From Shewanella sp. 10N.286.48.A6 (GTDB taxonomy: Bacteria > Pseudomonadota > Gammaproteobacteria > Enterobacterales > Shewanellaceae): DNA of 64,000 nt. Positions within the stretch are counted from its first letter, which is position 1. Every line of letters starts with the position of its first letter. A model generated the notes under the pieces. That model had not been told where the DNA came from. It was given only the letters and a program-made list of their open reading frames with translations, and searched no databases. Below, one piece after another: positions 36,914-48,204 of the stretch. The stretch is from positions 88,488 through 152,487 of the forward strand of contig NZ_MCVI01000072.1 of NCBI RefSeq assembly GCF_002873135.1, written 5' to 3'. Made by a program: the position numbers and the translations under genes.

Positions 36914-37944
36914 GTTTGCAGTTCTATATGGGCTAATCGTCTGTGGGCATTAGGATCAAATAACAGACTTAAATGGCTGATAGCGGTCCAATCTTCTACC
37001 CCATGCTGCTTGAGGTTGCGCTCAATTTTTGAGGCAAAGGCTAGCATGTGTTCGATTTGACTGAGGCTCAGTCGGGTTAATGCCGCTTGATAAAAGGGTT
37101 TACGCTTATCCCAAATACGATGTTTAGACCATAAACTATTCAGTTGCTCGCCTTGCTCTACTGCAGATTTTAAACTGAGTAATACATTTAACTCTTTAAA
37201 CAATGCCCACATTAGAATTGGCATCGCAGTGCCTTCAGCATTAAGCTGTACCAACATATGCTGGGCATGTTTTTGGTGGTTTCCTAGTAGCGCATCGGTT
37301 AACTGAAACACAGTAAAGCGCGACTGATCTTCAAAATAATCGTTTAAATGATCGCTGTGGATTGGCTTATCAGGGCTGAGTAATTGCAATAATTGCAAGG
37401 CTTGCTCAGCAGCCAACAAATTACCTTCAAACAAGTTAAACAGCATGGCTTTGGCGTCCATCTGTACCTGTAACTTGTAAAAATGAATGCGATTATCTAA
37501 CCAGCGCTGAAACTGTTTAGCTTCAGGTGTGGCACAAGGTAAATATATCCCGTCATTATCAAGGGACTTAAACCATTTACTTTTGGTTTCTGCAGAAATC
37601 TTTGGCCCATGGATAATCAGAAGAATATCAGGGTTGGGATTTTGCATCATGGCGGTCAGCGCAGCAGAACCTTCAGTGCCTGGTTTTGCTTGGGGAAGCG
37701 TCAACTCGATGATGCGGCGACTGGCAAATAAACTCATTGATTGCCACTCTTGCAGCAAATCATTCCAGCTAAAGCTGTTGTCTTGAGTTAAATGTACCCG
37801 CTCTTCAAAACCTTGTTTTTTAGCGGCGCTGAGAATTTGTGCTTTGCAGTTTTCAATTAACCACGGGTCGTCACCAAAGAGTAAGTAACAACCATGGATA
37901 TTTTTGAGATGCTGATTTAATTGATCTGGGTAAACCCGCATCAA
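36910..37944 (-). CDS. holA: DNA polymerase III delta subunit
   Basis: 344 residues. It begins [31 protein letters not shown], typical of HolA, which lacks a functional P-loop and opens the sliding clamp. A three-domain AAA-like structure is expected. Overlaps nadD (4 bases) and lptE (4 bases), placing all three in one operon, as in E. coli. Confidence 0.96.
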   Translation of the reverse strand: MMRVYPDQLNQHLKNIHGCYLLFGDDPWLIENCKAQILSAAKKQGFEERVHLTQDNSFSWNDLLQEWQSMSLFASRRIIELTLPQAKPGTEGSAALTAMMQNPNPDILLIIHGPKISAETKSKWFKSLDNDGIYLPCATPEAKQFQRWLDNRIHFYKLQVQMDAKAMLFNLFEGNLLAAEQALQLLQLLSPDKPIHSDHLNDYFEDQSRFTVFQLTDALLGNHQKHAQHMLVQLNAEGTAMPILMWALFKELNVLLSLKSAVEQGEQLNSLWSKHRIWDKRKPFYQAALTRLSLSQIEHMLAFASKIERNLKQHGVEDWTAISHLSLLFDPNAHRRLAHIELQT

Positions 37945-38450
37945 TTCACCTCGATTGAGGCCAGAGTTTGGATAATATTATCAGCCGCTTGAATACGCAT
38001 TTCTTTGACTAACATTTCCATTTCTCGGCTTTTTGCGAGTGCAGTACGCGGATCGTCTTGATAATCACGGCGAATTTCAGATACGAATCGCTGTGGCTCG
38101 CTGCCTGGTAACATCACAGCGTAATTAACCACATAAATAAGCTCATACTCAGCTACGTTACCCGTAGGATATAAAGATAGGGTAGCACGCTCTAGGGAGT
38201 CATTGATGAGGCTTAAAGTCGGTGTTTCATCTGATGCAGGTACGGTTGCCACACGGTGAATACGTAGGCGTTCATTAACTAGACGCGTGAGTTCACTGTA
38301 TTGGTCATTGGAACGCAGGTGCAATTCTTCAAGTTCGGCAGGAATTGAATAGCTACGTTGTAATTTAAAGCCGCAACCAGCACTGGTCATAATGACGAGC
38401 GCCAACAAGGCCAAGTTAATGCGTTTAATTAGCATCACTGTTTTTGGCAT
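37941..38450 (-). CDS. lptE: LPS-assembly lipoprotein LptE
   Basis: 169 residues. A lipoprotein signal with lipobox TSAGC (Cys26) is followed by GFKLQRSYSIPAELEELHL, the LptE signature. It plugs the LptD barrel in the outer membrane. The start is uncertain: AAAGG abuts the ATG at 38450, so a GTG at 38438 or ATG at 38435 may be used instead; both keep the signal peptide. Operon with holA downstream and leuS upstream. Confidence 0.94.
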   Translation of the reverse strand: MPKTVMLIKRINLALLALVIMTSAGCGFKLQRSYSIPAELEELHLRSNDQYSELTRLVNERLRIHRVATVPASDETPTLSLINDSLERATLSLYPTGNVAEYELIYVVNYAVMLPGSEPQRFVSEIRRDYQDDPRTALAKSREMEMLVKEMRIQAADNIIQTLASIEVN

Positions 38451-38571
38451 CCTTTAACTGTACATGCATAAGATGGGTATTAGGTTACATCTTTAACTTT
38501 ATGAAGGCGACGAATGACGAGGCTAATTGCTTGTCATTTGTCACCTTCAAGCTATCGTTACTTATAAATGA

Positions 38572-41151
38572 TTAATTAGCAACGATGTTTAGCAGTTTGC
38601 CTGGTACATAAATCACTTTGCGTACGGTGACGCCATCAGTGAATTTTTGTACGTTTTCATCAGCTAAACCTAGGGCTTCTACTTCTTCTTTAGCAGCATC
38701 TGCAGCTACTGTGATTTTAGCACGCAGCTTACCGTTAACTTGCACGATAATCAGTTTGCTGTCTTCAACTAGTGCTGACTCATCAACTGTTGGCCATAGG
38801 CTATCTTCGATATCAGTTTGGTTACCTAAGGCTGTCCACATGCTGAAACAAGTATGTGGGATGATTGGGTAAAGCAAACGTGTTACTGCTGATAATGCTT
38901 CTTGCATCAGGGCTCTGTCTTGCTCATTAGCAGACGGGGCTTTTTGCAACTTGTTCATCAGTTCCATGATAGCGGCAATGGCGGTATTGAACATTTGACG
39001 GCGTTCAACATCATCACTGACTTTAGCAATGGTTTTATGTAATTCACGACGAAGTGCTTTTTGATTGTTATCAAGTGCTTTAGGGTCAAGTTCAACCACA
39101 TCACCTTGAGCGATATGATCATGAGCTGTTTTCCAGAAACGCTTAATGAATCGATGTGCGCCTTCAACGCTTGATTCTTGCCACTCAAGGGTTAACTCAG
39201 GTGGGGCTGCAAACATCATGAATAAACGCACGGTGTCAGCACCGTATTTATCAACCATTTCTTGTGGGTCGATACCGTTATTCTTAGACTTAGACATCTT
39301 GCTCATGCCGGTATAAACCAGTTCATGACCTTCACTGTCTACCGCTTTTACTACACGGCCTTTATTGTCAGTTTCTTGTACTGTAACGTCAGATGGTGAA
39401 ACCCAAACGCGGGCGCCTTTCTCGTTGTTATAGTAATAAGCATCAGCCAATACCATACCTTGAGTCAGTAAGCGTTTGGCTGGCTCATCAGAGTCAACTA
39501 AACCAATATCACGTAGCAACTTGTGGAAGAAGCGGAAGTATAGCAAATGCATACAAGCATGCTCGATACCGCCAATATATTGATCCACTGGTAACCAGTA
39601 GTTTGCTTTAGCAGGATCAAGCATTTGATCTGCATGGGGGCTACAGTAACGGGCGTAATACCAAGATGATTCCATAAAGGTATCAAAGGTATCAGTTTCA
39701 CGCAGTGCTGGCTGGCCATTTACCGTGGTTTTAGCCCACTCTTTGTCAGCTTTTATCGGGCTTTGAATACCATCCATTACCACATCTTCAGGTAATACAA
39801 CCGGCAGTTGCTCAGCTGGTGTTGGCATTACGGTGCCATCTTCAAGCGTAACCATAGGGATAGGAGCGCCCCAGTAGCGTTGACGCGATACCCCCCAGTC
39901 ACGCAGACGGAAGTTCACTTGACGCTTACCTTTACCTTCAGCAGTCAGTTTGGCATCAATAGCATCGAATGCAGCTTGGAACTCTAAACCGTCAAACTCA
40001 CCTGAATTAAATAGCACGCCTTTATCAGTAAAGGCAGCTTCACTGATATCCACATCGCTATCAGCAGGCTTGATCACAGCTTCAATGGTTAAACCGTATT
40101 TTTTAGCAAACTCATAATCACGTTGGTCATGGGCTGGAACTGACATTACTGCGCCAGTACCGTAGTTCATTAATACAAAGTTACCGACCCAAATAGGCAC
40201 TTCTTTGCCGGTTAATGGGTGGATTGCATTAAGACCGGTCGCAACGCCTTTCTTTTCCATTGCAGCCATAGCCGCTTCGGTAGTATCAACGTTTTTACAT
40301 TCTTCAATGAATGCAGCAAGCTCAGGGTTATTCTTTGCTGCAGCTTCAGCAAGAGGGTGACCACTGGCAATTGCAACATAGGTTACGCCCATCACGGTAT
40401 CAGGACGAGTGGTATAGATATCAAAGCTATCGTCACTGCCAGCAACACCGAAAGTCATTTCAATCCCTTCACTGCGGCCAATCCAGTTACGTTGCATCGC
40501 CTTAACTTGCTCAGGCCATTCATCTAACTTATCGATATCGTTTAATAGCTCTTCAGCGTAATCGGTGATTTTAATGAACCACTGAGGGATTTCTTTTTGA
40601 ACCACCTCAGTGTCACAACGCCAACAGCAACCGTCTTGTACTTGCTCGTTAGCCAGTACTGTTTCATCGTTTGGACACCAGTTAACTGAGGCGGTCTTTT
40701 TGTAGACTAAGCCTTTTTCAAATAACTGGGTGAAGAACCATTGTTCCCACTGGTAATACTCAGGGGTGCAAGTCGCGATTTCACGACTCCAATCATAACC
40801 AAAGCCTAATAGCTTAAGTTGGTTCTTCATGTAGTCGATATTTTCATAAGTCCATGGCGCAGGCGCAGTCTTATTATTGATTGCGGCATTCTCTGCAGGT
40901 AGACCAAATGAGTCCCAACCGATAGGTTGTAACACATTTTTACCTTGCAAACGTTGGTAACGAGCAACAACATCACCTATGGTGTAGTTACGCACGTGTC
41001 CCATGTGAAGTCGGCCTGATGGATAAGGGAACATAGAGAGACAGTAAAATTTCTCTTTGTTTGCATCTTCAGTTACTTCGAAGGTTTTTTTGTCTTCCCA
41101 GTGCTTTTGCACCAAGGCTTCAATTTCTGAGGGATTATATTGCTCTTGCAT
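38572..41151 (-). CDS. leuS: Leucyl-tRNA synthetase
   Basis: 859 residues. Start at 41151 gives [20 protein letters not shown] as in E. coli; nine upstream in-frame codons are non-family. The HIGH site reads [15 protein letters not shown] and the KMSKS site [11 protein letters not shown]. The CP1 editing domain is complete and contains [13 protein letters not shown]. Charges tRNA-Leu, two copies of one isoacceptor of which lie in this window. Upstream of the lptE-holA-nadD operon with a 121-base gap. Confidence 0.98.
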   Translation of the reverse strand: MQEQYNPSEIEALVQKHWEDKKTFEVTEDANKEKFYCLSMFPYPSGRLHMGHVRNYTIGDVVARYQRLQGKNVLQPIGWDSFGLPAENAAINNKTAPAPWTYENIDYMKNQLKLLGFGYDWSREIATCTPEYYQWEQWFFTQLFEKGLVYKKTASVNWCPNDETVLANEQVQDGCCWRCDTEVVQKEIPQWFIKITDYAEELLNDIDKLDEWPEQVKAMQRNWIGRSEGIEMTFGVAGSDDSFDIYTTRPDTVMGVTYVAIASGHPLAEAAAKNNPELAAFIEECKNVDTTEAAMAAMEKKGVATGLNAIHPLTGKEVPIWVGNFVLMNYGTGAVMSVPAHDQRDYEFAKKYGLTIEAVIKPADSDVDISEAAFTDKGVLFNSGEFDGLEFQAAFDAIDAKLTAEGKGKRQVNFRLRDWGVSRQRYWGAPIPMVTLEDGTVMPTPAEQLPVVLPEDVVMDGIQSPIKADKEWAKTTVNGQPALRETDTFDTFMESSWYYARYCSPHADQMLDPAKANYWLPVDQYIGGIEHACMHLLYFRFFHKLLRDIGLVDSDEPAKRLLTQGMVLADAYYYNNEKGARVWVSPSDVTVQETDNKGRVVKAVDSEGHELVYTGMSKMSKSKNNGIDPQEMVDKYGADTVRLFMMFAAPPELTLEWQESSVEGAHRFIKRFWKTAHDHIAQGDVVELDPKALDNNQKALRRELHKTIAKVSDDVERRQMFNTAIAAIMELMNKLQKAPSANEQDRALMQEALSAVTRLLYPIIPHTCFSMWTALGNQTDIEDSLWPTVDESALVEDSKLIIVQVNGKLRAKITVAADAAKEEVEALGLADENVQKFTDGVTVRKVIYVPGKLLNIVAN

Positions 41152-41271
41152 CACTCTATTCCGGCCAATGCCGCCCATTGTTTGATCTAGCGCTAAAAAG
41201 CGCGAGTAAGATCTGCATAGAATAAACTAGAAGTGATGCATTAAAAAGGTTCAGATGAAGGAGTATTTACT

Positions 41272-41772
41272 ATGAGTGGACGAAGTTCAGCGTTATTAGC
41301 ACTATATAAGACGCTTTTTGAGCAAGTTAAGAAACAATATGATGAAGATAACTCATTGACGGCAAAGAGCCTTTTTGCTTCTGTGACCCAGTGTAAAGAT
41401 TATTTGCAATTAAAGTCAGCCGCCGATGCCGAGGAGCTTGCTTTAGCAGAAGATTTTTTAAAGCGTGACATCGCCAGCTACATAAAAGAGGAAAATGCCG
41501 ATAACCTCAGTTTTAGCCCAACTGTCATTGGTATTGAAAACACCTTATGGCACTGGCTGGGTGAAATTACTGATCGCAGCCAAGTAGAGTGGCATGAAAT
41601 TGCCCAAGACTTTAAGCATCAGGGTTTTTATATGTCAGGGGAGGTGATTAATCAAGGTAAAGTGATTTGTACTGAGTGTAATCATGAAATGAAAATTGAA
41701 TTCCCCAGTATTATTCCAGATTGCCCACAATGCGATAATGAAATGTTCACTCGAGAAGCGCTAACGCCTTAA
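41272..41772 (+). CDS. ybeL: Zinc-ribbon protein YbeL (DUF1451)
   Basis: 166 residues. A helical N-terminal part is followed by GEVINQGKVICTECNHEM and DCPQCDNEMFTR, two CxxC knuckles that form a zinc ribbon. Divergent from leuS, as ybeL is in E. coli. Function unknown. The ATG is preceded by AAGGAG at suitable spacing. Confidence 0.92.
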   Translation: MSGRSSALLALYKTLFEQVKKQYDEDNSLTAKSLFASVTQCKDYLQLKSAADAEELALAEDFLKRDIASYIKEENADNLSFSPTVIGIENTLWHWLGEITDRSQVEWHEIAQDFKHQGFYMSGEVINQGKVICTECNHEMKIEFPSIIPDCPQCDNEMFTREALTP

Positions 41773-41850
41773 AGCGCTGCCTATTTCAAACAATAGCACG
41801 ATTTTAGAGATTGTTTGAGACAGCAACTATGCTAGCTGACTTAAGTGGCA

Positions 41851-41920
41851 TAGTGTTTTACGGCTTATGTTTATGTAATAGTGTTTTACGGCTTATGTTT
41901 ATGCAATAGTGTTTTATGGT
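41851..41920. repeat. 28-bp tandem repeat, 2.5 copies
   Basis: Units starting at 41851 and 41879 are nearly identical (TAGTGTTTTACGGCTTATGT...), with a partial third at 41907. It fills the gap between the convergent ybeL and prepilin genes. Confidence 0.9.
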
Positions 41921-41957
41921 CAATTTTTTATCGATTAACTGAGTTTAAAGCGCATAT

Positions 41958-42473
41958 TTAGCAACCCGAGGTGCTAACTTGGTATGTTGGCGGGTTAGCT
42001 TCACTACTGGCCTGGGTGTACAAAAAATAGCAGTTGTCATCACGCACATCACCATCGTCATTGAGATCATATCCAATATAGGTTTCAGGTGCACCTCGAT
42101 ATTGGATTTCCCAATCGTCCATCGACACAATCCATTTTTCGATATCAGTATTATCAAGATAACCGTTTATTAAACGGGTATTGAAACTGCCATCGCCTTC
42201 TAAATCGATATCGGTTAAATCATCACGACCTGGAACACTTCGGGTAGAAATACTGGGCATTTGCGTGCGTGCATAAACGAGGGTATTAGCTGCTTTAACG
42301 CTGCTCTGTAATTGTGATAATGCGTTAATTCGGGCTTCAGTGGCAAAGTTGATAAACTTTGGCGCAGCAATAATGGCAATGACGGCCAAAATGATAATGA
42401 CCACCACTAACTCAATTAATGTAAATCCATTTGGATTGAATATATTTGGCTTAACTGGCAATGCTTGCTGCAA
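41958..42473 (-). CDS. Type IV pilin / pseudopilin-like protein, TTG start
   Basis: 171 residues. A 15-residue leader ends PNG, then FTLIELVVVIIILAVIAIIA: the prepilin peptidase site and N-terminal helix, with Glu5 of the mature form. The globular part has DLNDDGDVRDDN, an acidic calcium-loop-like stretch, and Cys residues near 147 and at the C-terminus. The TTG start has AGGAGG 6 bases ahead, directly after the lnt stop, so it is in the lnt operon. It resembles MSHA-type pilins, yet no other pilus gene is nearby. Confidence 0.85.
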   Translation of the reverse strand: MQQALPVKPNIFNPNGFTLIELVVVIIILAVIAIIAAPKFINFATEARINALSQLQSSVKAANTLVYARTQMPSISTRSVPGRDDLTDIDLEGDGSFNTRLINGYLDNTDIEKWIVSMDDWEIQYRGAPETYIGYDLNDDGDVRDDNCYFLYTQASSEANPPTYQVSTSGC

Positions 42474-42487
42474 TCATGGCCTCCTTG

Positions 42488-44053
42488 CTATTTTTTTCTG
42501 CCTTTCTTTAATAATAGTTGATATATAAAACTAAATAAAATTATCAAGCTACATAATATGAGTAACGGTGTTTGGCCTATTCGCTTAAACCAAGTTTCAC
42601 CGTTATATAAGGCAACGTCAGCCACTAATACTCCAGATTTGAACTGTGGCAGTTGGTGAGTAATACGGCCTTTAATATCGACCACAGCGGTAACACCGTT
42701 GTTGGTGGCTCTGACTAAGGGGCGCCCCAACTCAATTGCGCGCATTTGGGCTATTTCCATGTGTTGCAGTGGCCCGATAGAGTCACCAAACCAGGCATCA
42801 TTAGACACTGTGAGTAAAAAATCAGTGTCTTTATTCACATTGGCGCGTAATTGCTCAGGAAAGACGATTTCGTAGCATAAAGCCGGTGCCACTTGATAGC
42901 CTAAAGCATTAAGGTTTTTTTGCTCATAGGTACCACGTGCAAAAGATGACATGGGTAAATTAAAAAACGGGGCTATTGGGCGTAAAAGGCTTTCAAAAGG
43001 GACAAACTCACCTATTGGTAATAGATGATGTTTCTTGTAATCATTAATGCCACTTCCAACGTAATCGCCCTCAGTCTGCTGAGGATGATAGGCATTGCCC
43101 AATACAATTAATGAGTTATAAAAGTCATTTTGTTGCATGCTAATAATACCGGTAATGATGGCGCTATTATTTAAATTAGCCACCTTGTCGGTATTATGTA
43201 AAAAGTCTGCCACCATAGCTTCAGGCGCTGGAATCGCGGCTTCAGGCCAAATGATGATATCAGCATCAAAATTAGGCCGACTTAAATCCATATACTTGAG
43301 TAAAGTTGGCCATAGTGCGTCAGGCTCCCACTTCATACTTTGCTCAATATTGCCTTGTACTAAAGCCACTTTAACCGTTTCATTTCGTGGGCTTATGTCG
43401 GAGATGTGCGGCGCAAGGTAAGTGCTGATAAATATCAAAGAGAATATGATGATAACACTGGCAAAACGTTGATATAACACCAGTGCGATACTGCCACAAA
43501 CCAGTGCGATAACATAACTTAAGCCTAATGCGCCAATTATACTGCCAAGCTCTGACAATGGCCCTTGGGTTTGACTGTAGCCTGCCCATAACCAAGGGAA
43601 ACCTGTGAGAACCCAACCGCGCATCCACTCGGTAAATACCCACAGTGCGGGGAATAACCCTAAGTAACGAAAATAAACTTGCCAGCCTTGAGTTTGCTGA
43701 TATTGGGACAGTTTCGCAGTGAGATAACCTGCTAGCGCTGGAAATAAGGCCAGATAAAGCGCCAATATTGCCATTAATGCCATTGATACTATTAGCGGTA
43801 AACCACCAAAGGTATCAATGCTGACATGTACCCAACTAATGCCAAATGCAAAACAGCCAAAGCCGAAGCTTAACCAATGAAAGAAGTTTTCTTTCGGGGT
43901 TAGGCTGCGACTTTGCCATAAAACAAACAGCATTGCTGCGGGGTAAAAAGCCCAAATAGCGTAGGGGGCAAAAGCAAGTGTGGTTGAAGCACCTGCAACA
44001 AATGCAGTCACCATTTTAATCACTGATGACTTGGAAAGTTTATTTTTTAGCAC
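42488..44053 (-). CDS. lnt: Apolipoprotein N-acyltransferase
   Basis: 521 residues. About six N-terminal membrane helices, then a nitrilase-like periplasmic domain with IIWPEAAIPAPE (Glu), KKHHLLPIGEFVPFE (Lys) and ALCYEIVFPE (Cys) as the catalytic triad, and a last helix. It adds the third acyl chain to lipoproteins in the inner membrane, needed for the many lipoproteins here. GTG start 4 bases after the corC stop. Confidence 0.97.
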   Translation of the reverse strand: MLKNKLSKSSVIKMVTAFVAGASTTLAFAPYAIWAFYPAAMLFVLWQSRSLTPKENFFHWLSFGFGCFAFGISWVHVSIDTFGGLPLIVSMALMAILALYLALFPALAGYLTAKLSQYQQTQGWQVYFRYLGLFPALWVFTEWMRGWVLTGFPWLWAGYSQTQGPLSELGSIIGALGLSYVIALVCGSIALVLYQRFASVIIIFSLIFISTYLAPHISDISPRNETVKVALVQGNIEQSMKWEPDALWPTLLKYMDLSRPNFDADIIIWPEAAIPAPEAMVADFLHNTDKVANLNNSAIITGIISMQQNDFYNSLIVLGNAYHPQQTEGDYVGSGINDYKKHHLLPIGEFVPFESLLRPIAPFFNLPMSSFARGTYEQKNLNALGYQVAPALCYEIVFPEQLRANVNKDTDFLLTVSNDAWFGDSIGPLQHMEIAQMRAIELGRPLVRATNNGVTAVVDIKGRITHQLPQFKSGVLVADVALYNGETWFKRIGQTPLLILCSLIILFSFIYQLLLKKGRKK

Positions 44054-44057
44054 AGAG

Positions 44058-44936
44058 TTAGTCGTCGAGTTCTTCTAGCAGTTTTTGATCGGGTAACTTC
44101 ACACTAAGTTGAATTAAACGTCTGGTGTCAGCATTGGTGACTTTAAACTCGATATTATCGATAACGACAGTTTCATTTCGCTCTGGTAAGTGACCAAATG
44201 CGTGTGAAACTAAGCCGCCTACGGTATCAAATTCTTCGTCGCTAAATTGGGTGCCACAAGCGTCATTAAATTCATCAATCGGTGTACGTGCTTTAATCAT
44301 AAACACGGTGTTACTGATCTTTTTGATTTCGGTATCTTCTACTGAACTATGATCGAACTCGTCTTCGATTTCACCGACGATTTCTTCTAAGATATCTTCA
44401 ATCGTCACTAGACCGGATACACCGCCATATTCATCGACCACGATGGCCATATGATATCGCTGGGAGCGGAATTCTTTTAGCAGTACATCAACGCGTTTGC
44501 TTTCAGGCACAACAACCGCAGGCCTGATGACTTGATGCAATGAGAAAGGTTGAGCTGATTGTTTGAAACCATATTTAAGTAAATCTTTTGCAAGCAAAAT
44601 ACCTTCAATATGATCTTTATCCTCGTTGACCACAGGAAAACGGGAGTGTGCAGACTCAATGACTGTTTCTAGTAGCTCTTCAACAGTGCTATCGATTTGC
44701 AATGTGACTATTTGGCTTCGAGGGATCATGATGTCGCGTACCCGCAACCCTGATACTTCTAATACGCCATTCATCATTTCGCGGGTGTCTTCAGTAATTA
44801 AAGAGCGCTCTTCTGCGCCAGCAATTACATCAACTAAGTCTTCGCGATTTTGAGGTTCGCCCTGAAACATCTGACTAATTTTGCCAATCCAGTTCTTCTT
44901 ACGGGCGTTAGTACTCGGTGGGATGTCGTCACTCAT
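44058..44936 (-). CDS. corC: CorC/HlyC-type CBS domain protein
   Basis: 292 residues. Two CBS domains (about 70-195) containing VRDIMIPRSQIVTL and DEYGGVSGLVTIEDILEEIVG, then a CorC_HlyC C-terminal domain. No membrane segments. Linked with cobalt/magnesium resistance in enterics; the conserved place next to lnt and ybeY suggests an envelope or ion role. Ribosome site weak. Confidence 0.95.
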   Translation of the reverse strand: MSDDIPPSTNARKKNWIGKISQMFQGEPQNREDLVDVIAGAEERSLITEDTREMMNGVLEVSGLRVRDIMIPRSQIVTLQIDSTVEELLETVIESAHSRFPVVNEDKDHIEGILLAKDLLKYGFKQSAQPFSLHQVIRPAVVVPESKRVDVLLKEFRSQRYHMAIVVDEYGGVSGLVTIEDILEEIVGEIEDEFDHSSVEDTEIKKISNTVFMIKARTPIDEFNDACGTQFSDEEFDTVGGLVSHAFGHLPERNETVVIDNIEFKVTNADTRRLIQLSVKLPDQKLLEELDD

Positions 44937-44987
44937 AATATTTTACTAAATCAAAATCAGCATGTTATATGCAGTCGTCTGATTTAT

Positions 44988-45452
44988 TTACGCTTCCTTA
45001 TATGGATTTGAAAAACCTAAGCCTTCAATGAGTTGAGTCTCTAATGACTCCATTTCTTCAGCTTCATTATCGATAATATGGTCATAGCCTAGTAAATGCA
45101 AGCAGCCGTGAATAACCATATGGGCCCAATGTGCGACAAGGGGCTTATTTTGTTGATTTGCTTCAAGTTCTACCACCTCAGCACTAATGATGAGATCGCC
45201 TAATAGCGGTAACTCAATCCCTGGAGGCGCTTCAAAGGGGAAAGACAATACATTAGTCGGCTTGTCTTTACCACGGTAAGTATTATTAAGTTGCTGGCTT
45301 TCAGTATTTTCAACAATTCTGATGGTCAGTTCAGCTTGCGCCATAGTGTTACCAAGGGCTGTCGCTACCCATAGCTCAAATTCACTTCGGCTGGGGAGCT
45401 TACTGCTGTCAGTAACGGCAATTTGCAGATCTAAATCAAGTTTAAGACTCAT
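44988..45452 (-). CDS. ybeY: Endoribonuclease YbeY
   Basis: 154 residues. [15 protein letters not shown] is the zinc-binding motif and TNVLSFPFE is the other conserved segment. It processes the 3' end of 16S rRNA and controls ribosome quality. It overlaps the end of ybeZ by 11 bases, so the two are translationally coupled, matching their functional pairing. Confidence 0.97.
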   Translation of the reverse strand: MSLKLDLDLQIAVTDSSKLPSRSEFELWVATALGNTMAQAELTIRIVENTESQQLNNTYRGKDKPTNVLSFPFEAPPGIELPLLGDLIISAEVVELEANQQNKPLVAHWAHMVIHGCLHLLGYDHIIDNEAEEMESLETQLIEGLGFSNPYKEA

Positions 45453-46548
45453 TATTTATTGCTCCGTCTTTACTGATCTCGTTGGCGTTAACGTCCACAT
45501 TGGCCATTTGTTCATTAAAGGCCGTTTGACGTTGTTTATACTGGCGCTCTTTTTCAGCTTTTTGTGCTAGCTCTTTTGAATCAAAGGCTTCATAAGCTTC
45601 GACAATTCTTGCCACAATCGGATGACGCACCACATCTTGAGACATAAAGAAGTTGAAGCTGATTTCATCGACCTCACTCAATACTTCAATGGCTTGGCGA
45701 AGCCCTGATTTTTGACTGCGAGGCAAATCTATCTGGGTAATATCACCGGTGATCACCGCTTTCGAGTTAAAGCCGATACGGGTTAAGAACATTTTCATTT
45801 GCTCAACAGTAGTATTTTGGCTTTCATCCAATATAACAAACGCATCATTTAGGGTTCGACCACGCATATAGGCTAAAGGCGCGACTTCAATAATATTACG
45901 TTCAAGTAGCTTTTCAACTTTCTCAAAGCCCATCATTTCAAATAAGGCATCATAAAGCGGGCGTAAATAGGGATCGACTTTCTGACTTAAATCCCCTGGT
46001 AAAAAACCTAATTTTTCGCCAGCCTCAACAGCTGGGCGGGTAAGGAGTATTCGTCTTACTTCTTGTCTTTCAAGGGCATCAACAGCTGCGGCAACTGCTA
46101 AAAAGGTTTTACCGGTACCGGCAGGTCCCACACCAAAGGTAATGTCGTGTTTGGCCATATTCGCCACATACACAGACTGGTTTGGGTTGCGAGGTTTGAT
46201 GATGCCGCGTTTAGTTTTGATATGCAGGGTGTCATCTTCAGCCGATGATTCAGCTTCGAGGTTAATGACCTCCTGAATGGCTAAATGCACTCGCTCTGGC
46301 TCTAAATCTGGGGTGCTACCTTTAACAGTTTGGGTTTCAATGTATAGCTGTTTCAGTAAATTATTAGCATTAAAGGCATGTCTTGGCAGGCCAATGATTT
46401 TGAAATGATTATTCTTATGGATAATCTCAACACCTAAACGACGTTCAAGCTGTTTAATGTTGTCATCATATGGACCACATAATGAGGCAATTCTTCGAGT
46501 TTCAGCAGGCTCGAGGTATAAATTCATGGTAGTAACTTTAGTGGACAA
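45442..46548 (-). CDS. ybeZ: PhoH-like ATPase YbeZ
   Basis: 368 residues. Walker [12 protein letters not shown], Walker [10 protein letters not shown], and the PhoH signature around [17 protein letters not shown]. The start is a TTG at 46548 with GGAG 8 bases ahead; an ATG at 46527 lacks a ribosome site. The C-terminal 40 residues are charged and coiled. Works with YbeY on RNA. First gene of the ybeZ-ybeY-corC-lnt-prepilin operon. Confidence 0.95.
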   Translation of the reverse strand: MSTKVTTMNLYLEPAETRRIASLCGPYDDNIKQLERRLGVEIIHKNNHFKIIGLPRHAFNANNLLKQLYIETQTVKGSTPDLEPERVHLAIQEVINLEAESSAEDDTLHIKTKRGIIKPRNPNQSVYVANMAKHDITFGVGPAGTGKTFLAVAAAVDALERQEVRRILLTRPAVEAGEKLGFLPGDLSQKVDPYLRPLYDALFEMMGFEKVEKLLERNIIEVAPLAYMRGRTLNDAFVILDESQNTTVEQMKMFLTRIGFNSKAVITGDITQIDLPRSQKSGLRQAIEVLSEVDEISFNFFMSQDVVRHPIVARIVEAYEAFDSKELAQKAEKERQYKQRQTAFNEQMANVDVNANEISKDGAINNES

Positions 46549-46622
46549 AAATAATGCTCCAAAAGAAAAAGAATGCGAATAGGTATAAAAGTTAAAATAC
46601 CACGGTATTAACTGAAAAGCAC

Positions 46623-46652
46623 AATAAAGGCGGCTCGAGGCCGCCTTTATTA
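46623..46652 (-). terminator. Terminator after miaB
   Basis: AATAAAGGCGGC / GCCGCCTTTATT forms a 12-base perfect stem with loop TCGAG, 30 bases after the miaB stop. It separates miaB from the ybeZ operon. Confidence 0.88.
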
Positions 46653-46681
46653 AATAATGATAAACCCGTTTTATGGCTAAA

Positions 46682-48112
46682 TTAGCTGCCTGGGGTAAAT
46701 TGGCTTACACCAATATCATCATCAGTTTTGTGTTTGGCTACGATATCTGACGGACGTAAACTTCGACGTAAATCCATCTCGTCTTCGCCACGAATAAATA
46801 CGCCGCGCAGCGAGTTTGTATATACATCAACAATTTCAACATCCACAAAACCGCCAATACACTTAGGATCAGCTTCAAAGTTCACTACGCGGTTATTTTC
46901 AGTACGGCCGCGAAGCTCCATAGGGTTCTTAACTGAAGGGCCTTCAACTAAAATACGTTGAACAGTGCCTAACATTTGGCGGCTGTAGCGCATGGCTTGT
47001 TGGGTAATACGGTCTTGTAAAATCGCTAAGCGCTTTTTCTTTTCTTCCATGGTGACATCATCTGGCAAATCAGCCGCTGGTGTTCCTGGACGGGCGCTGT
47101 AGATAAAGCTAAAGCTGTGGTCAAAACTGACATCTTCAATCAACTTCATGGTGTCTTCAAATTCAGCATTTGACTCACCAGGGAAGCCGACAATGAAGTC
47201 GGAACTGATTTGGATATCAGGGCGCGCTTTACGTAAACGACGAATAATTGATTTATATTCAATTGCCATATGACCACGTTTCATATTAGTTAGAATGCGG
47301 TCTGATCCCGATTGCACTGGTAAATGTAAGAAACTCACCACTTCAGGGGTGTCTTCATAAACATCGATAATGTCTTGTGAAAACTCAATGGGGTTACTCG
47401 TTGTGTAACGCACACGGTCGATACCATCAATTGATGCCACTAGACGCAATAACTCTGCGAAGGTGCAAATATCATCATCATGGGTAGCACCGCGAAACGC
47501 ATTCACGTTTTGACCAAGCAGGTTTACTTCACGTACACCTTGTTCAGCAAGTTGTGCGATTTCTAAAATGACATCATCAACCGGGCGGCTAACTTCTTCA
47601 CCGCGGGTGTACGGCACTACGCAGAATGAACAGTATTTACTGCAGCCTTCCATAATAGACACAAACGCCGATGGACCGTCAGCGCGAGGCTCAGGTAGGC
47701 GATCGAATTTTTCAATTTCAGGAAAGCTCACATCAATAACTGCTTTATCGCCATTATTAATTTGGGTGATCATCTCAGGTAAGCGATGTAAGGTTTGTGG
47801 GCCAAAAATAATATCAACGCACTGAGCACGTTCTTTAATGGCTTTACCTTCTTGTGAGGCAACACAACCACCTACACCGATAATTAGATTAGGTTTTTTG
47901 TCTTTGAGGGTTTTCCAGCGACCAAGCTGATGAAACACTTTTTCCTGCGCTTTTTCGCGAATTGAACATGTGTTTAGTAGCAGTACGTCTGCTTCTTCAG
48001 CATCCTCAGTCAAGGTATAACCTTGATAATCGTCCAGCAAGTCAGCCATTTTAGATGAATCATATTCATTCATCTGACAGCCCCAGGTCTTTATGTGTAG
48101 TTTTTTACTCAT
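46682..48112 (-). CDS. miaB: tRNA-2-methylthio-N6-dimethylallyladenosine synthase
   Basis: 476 residues. N-terminal methylthiotransferase domain with [19 protein letters not shown] and GGCVASQ cluster cysteines; radical-SAM site [17 protein letters not shown]-terminal TRAM domain. It methylthiolates i6A37 in tRNAs reading UNN codons. Divergent from ubiF with a hypothetical gene between, close to the E. coli layout. Confidence 0.98.
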   Translation of the reverse strand: MSKKLHIKTWGCQMNEYDSSKMADLLDDYQGYTLTEDAEEADVLLLNTCSIREKAQEKVFHQLGRWKTLKDKKPNLIIGVGGCVASQEGKAIKERAQCVDIIFGPQTLHRLPEMITQINNGDKAVIDVSFPEIEKFDRLPEPRADGPSAFVSIMEGCSKYCSFCVVPYTRGEEVSRPVDDVILEIAQLAEQGVREVNLLGQNVNAFRGATHDDDICTFAELLRLVASIDGIDRVRYTTSNPIEFSQDIIDVYEDTPEVVSFLHLPVQSGSDRILTNMKRGHMAIEYKSIIRRLRKARPDIQISSDFIVGFPGESNAEFEDTMKLIEDVSFDHSFSFIYSARPGTPAADLPDDVTMEEKKKRLAILQDRITQQAMRYSRQMLGTVQRILVEGPSVKNPMELRGRTENNRVVNFEADPKCIGGFVDVEIVDVYTNSLRGVFIRGEDEMDLRRSLRPSDIVAKHKTDDDIGVSQFTPGS

Positions 48113-48204
48113 CAGTTACGCCGTTCTATTACCACAGAAAAATAGCCGAGTATTTTAACTGCACAAAGGCTCGCTGGCTAGCCTTTGTGCACACTTAAGC
48201 GGCA

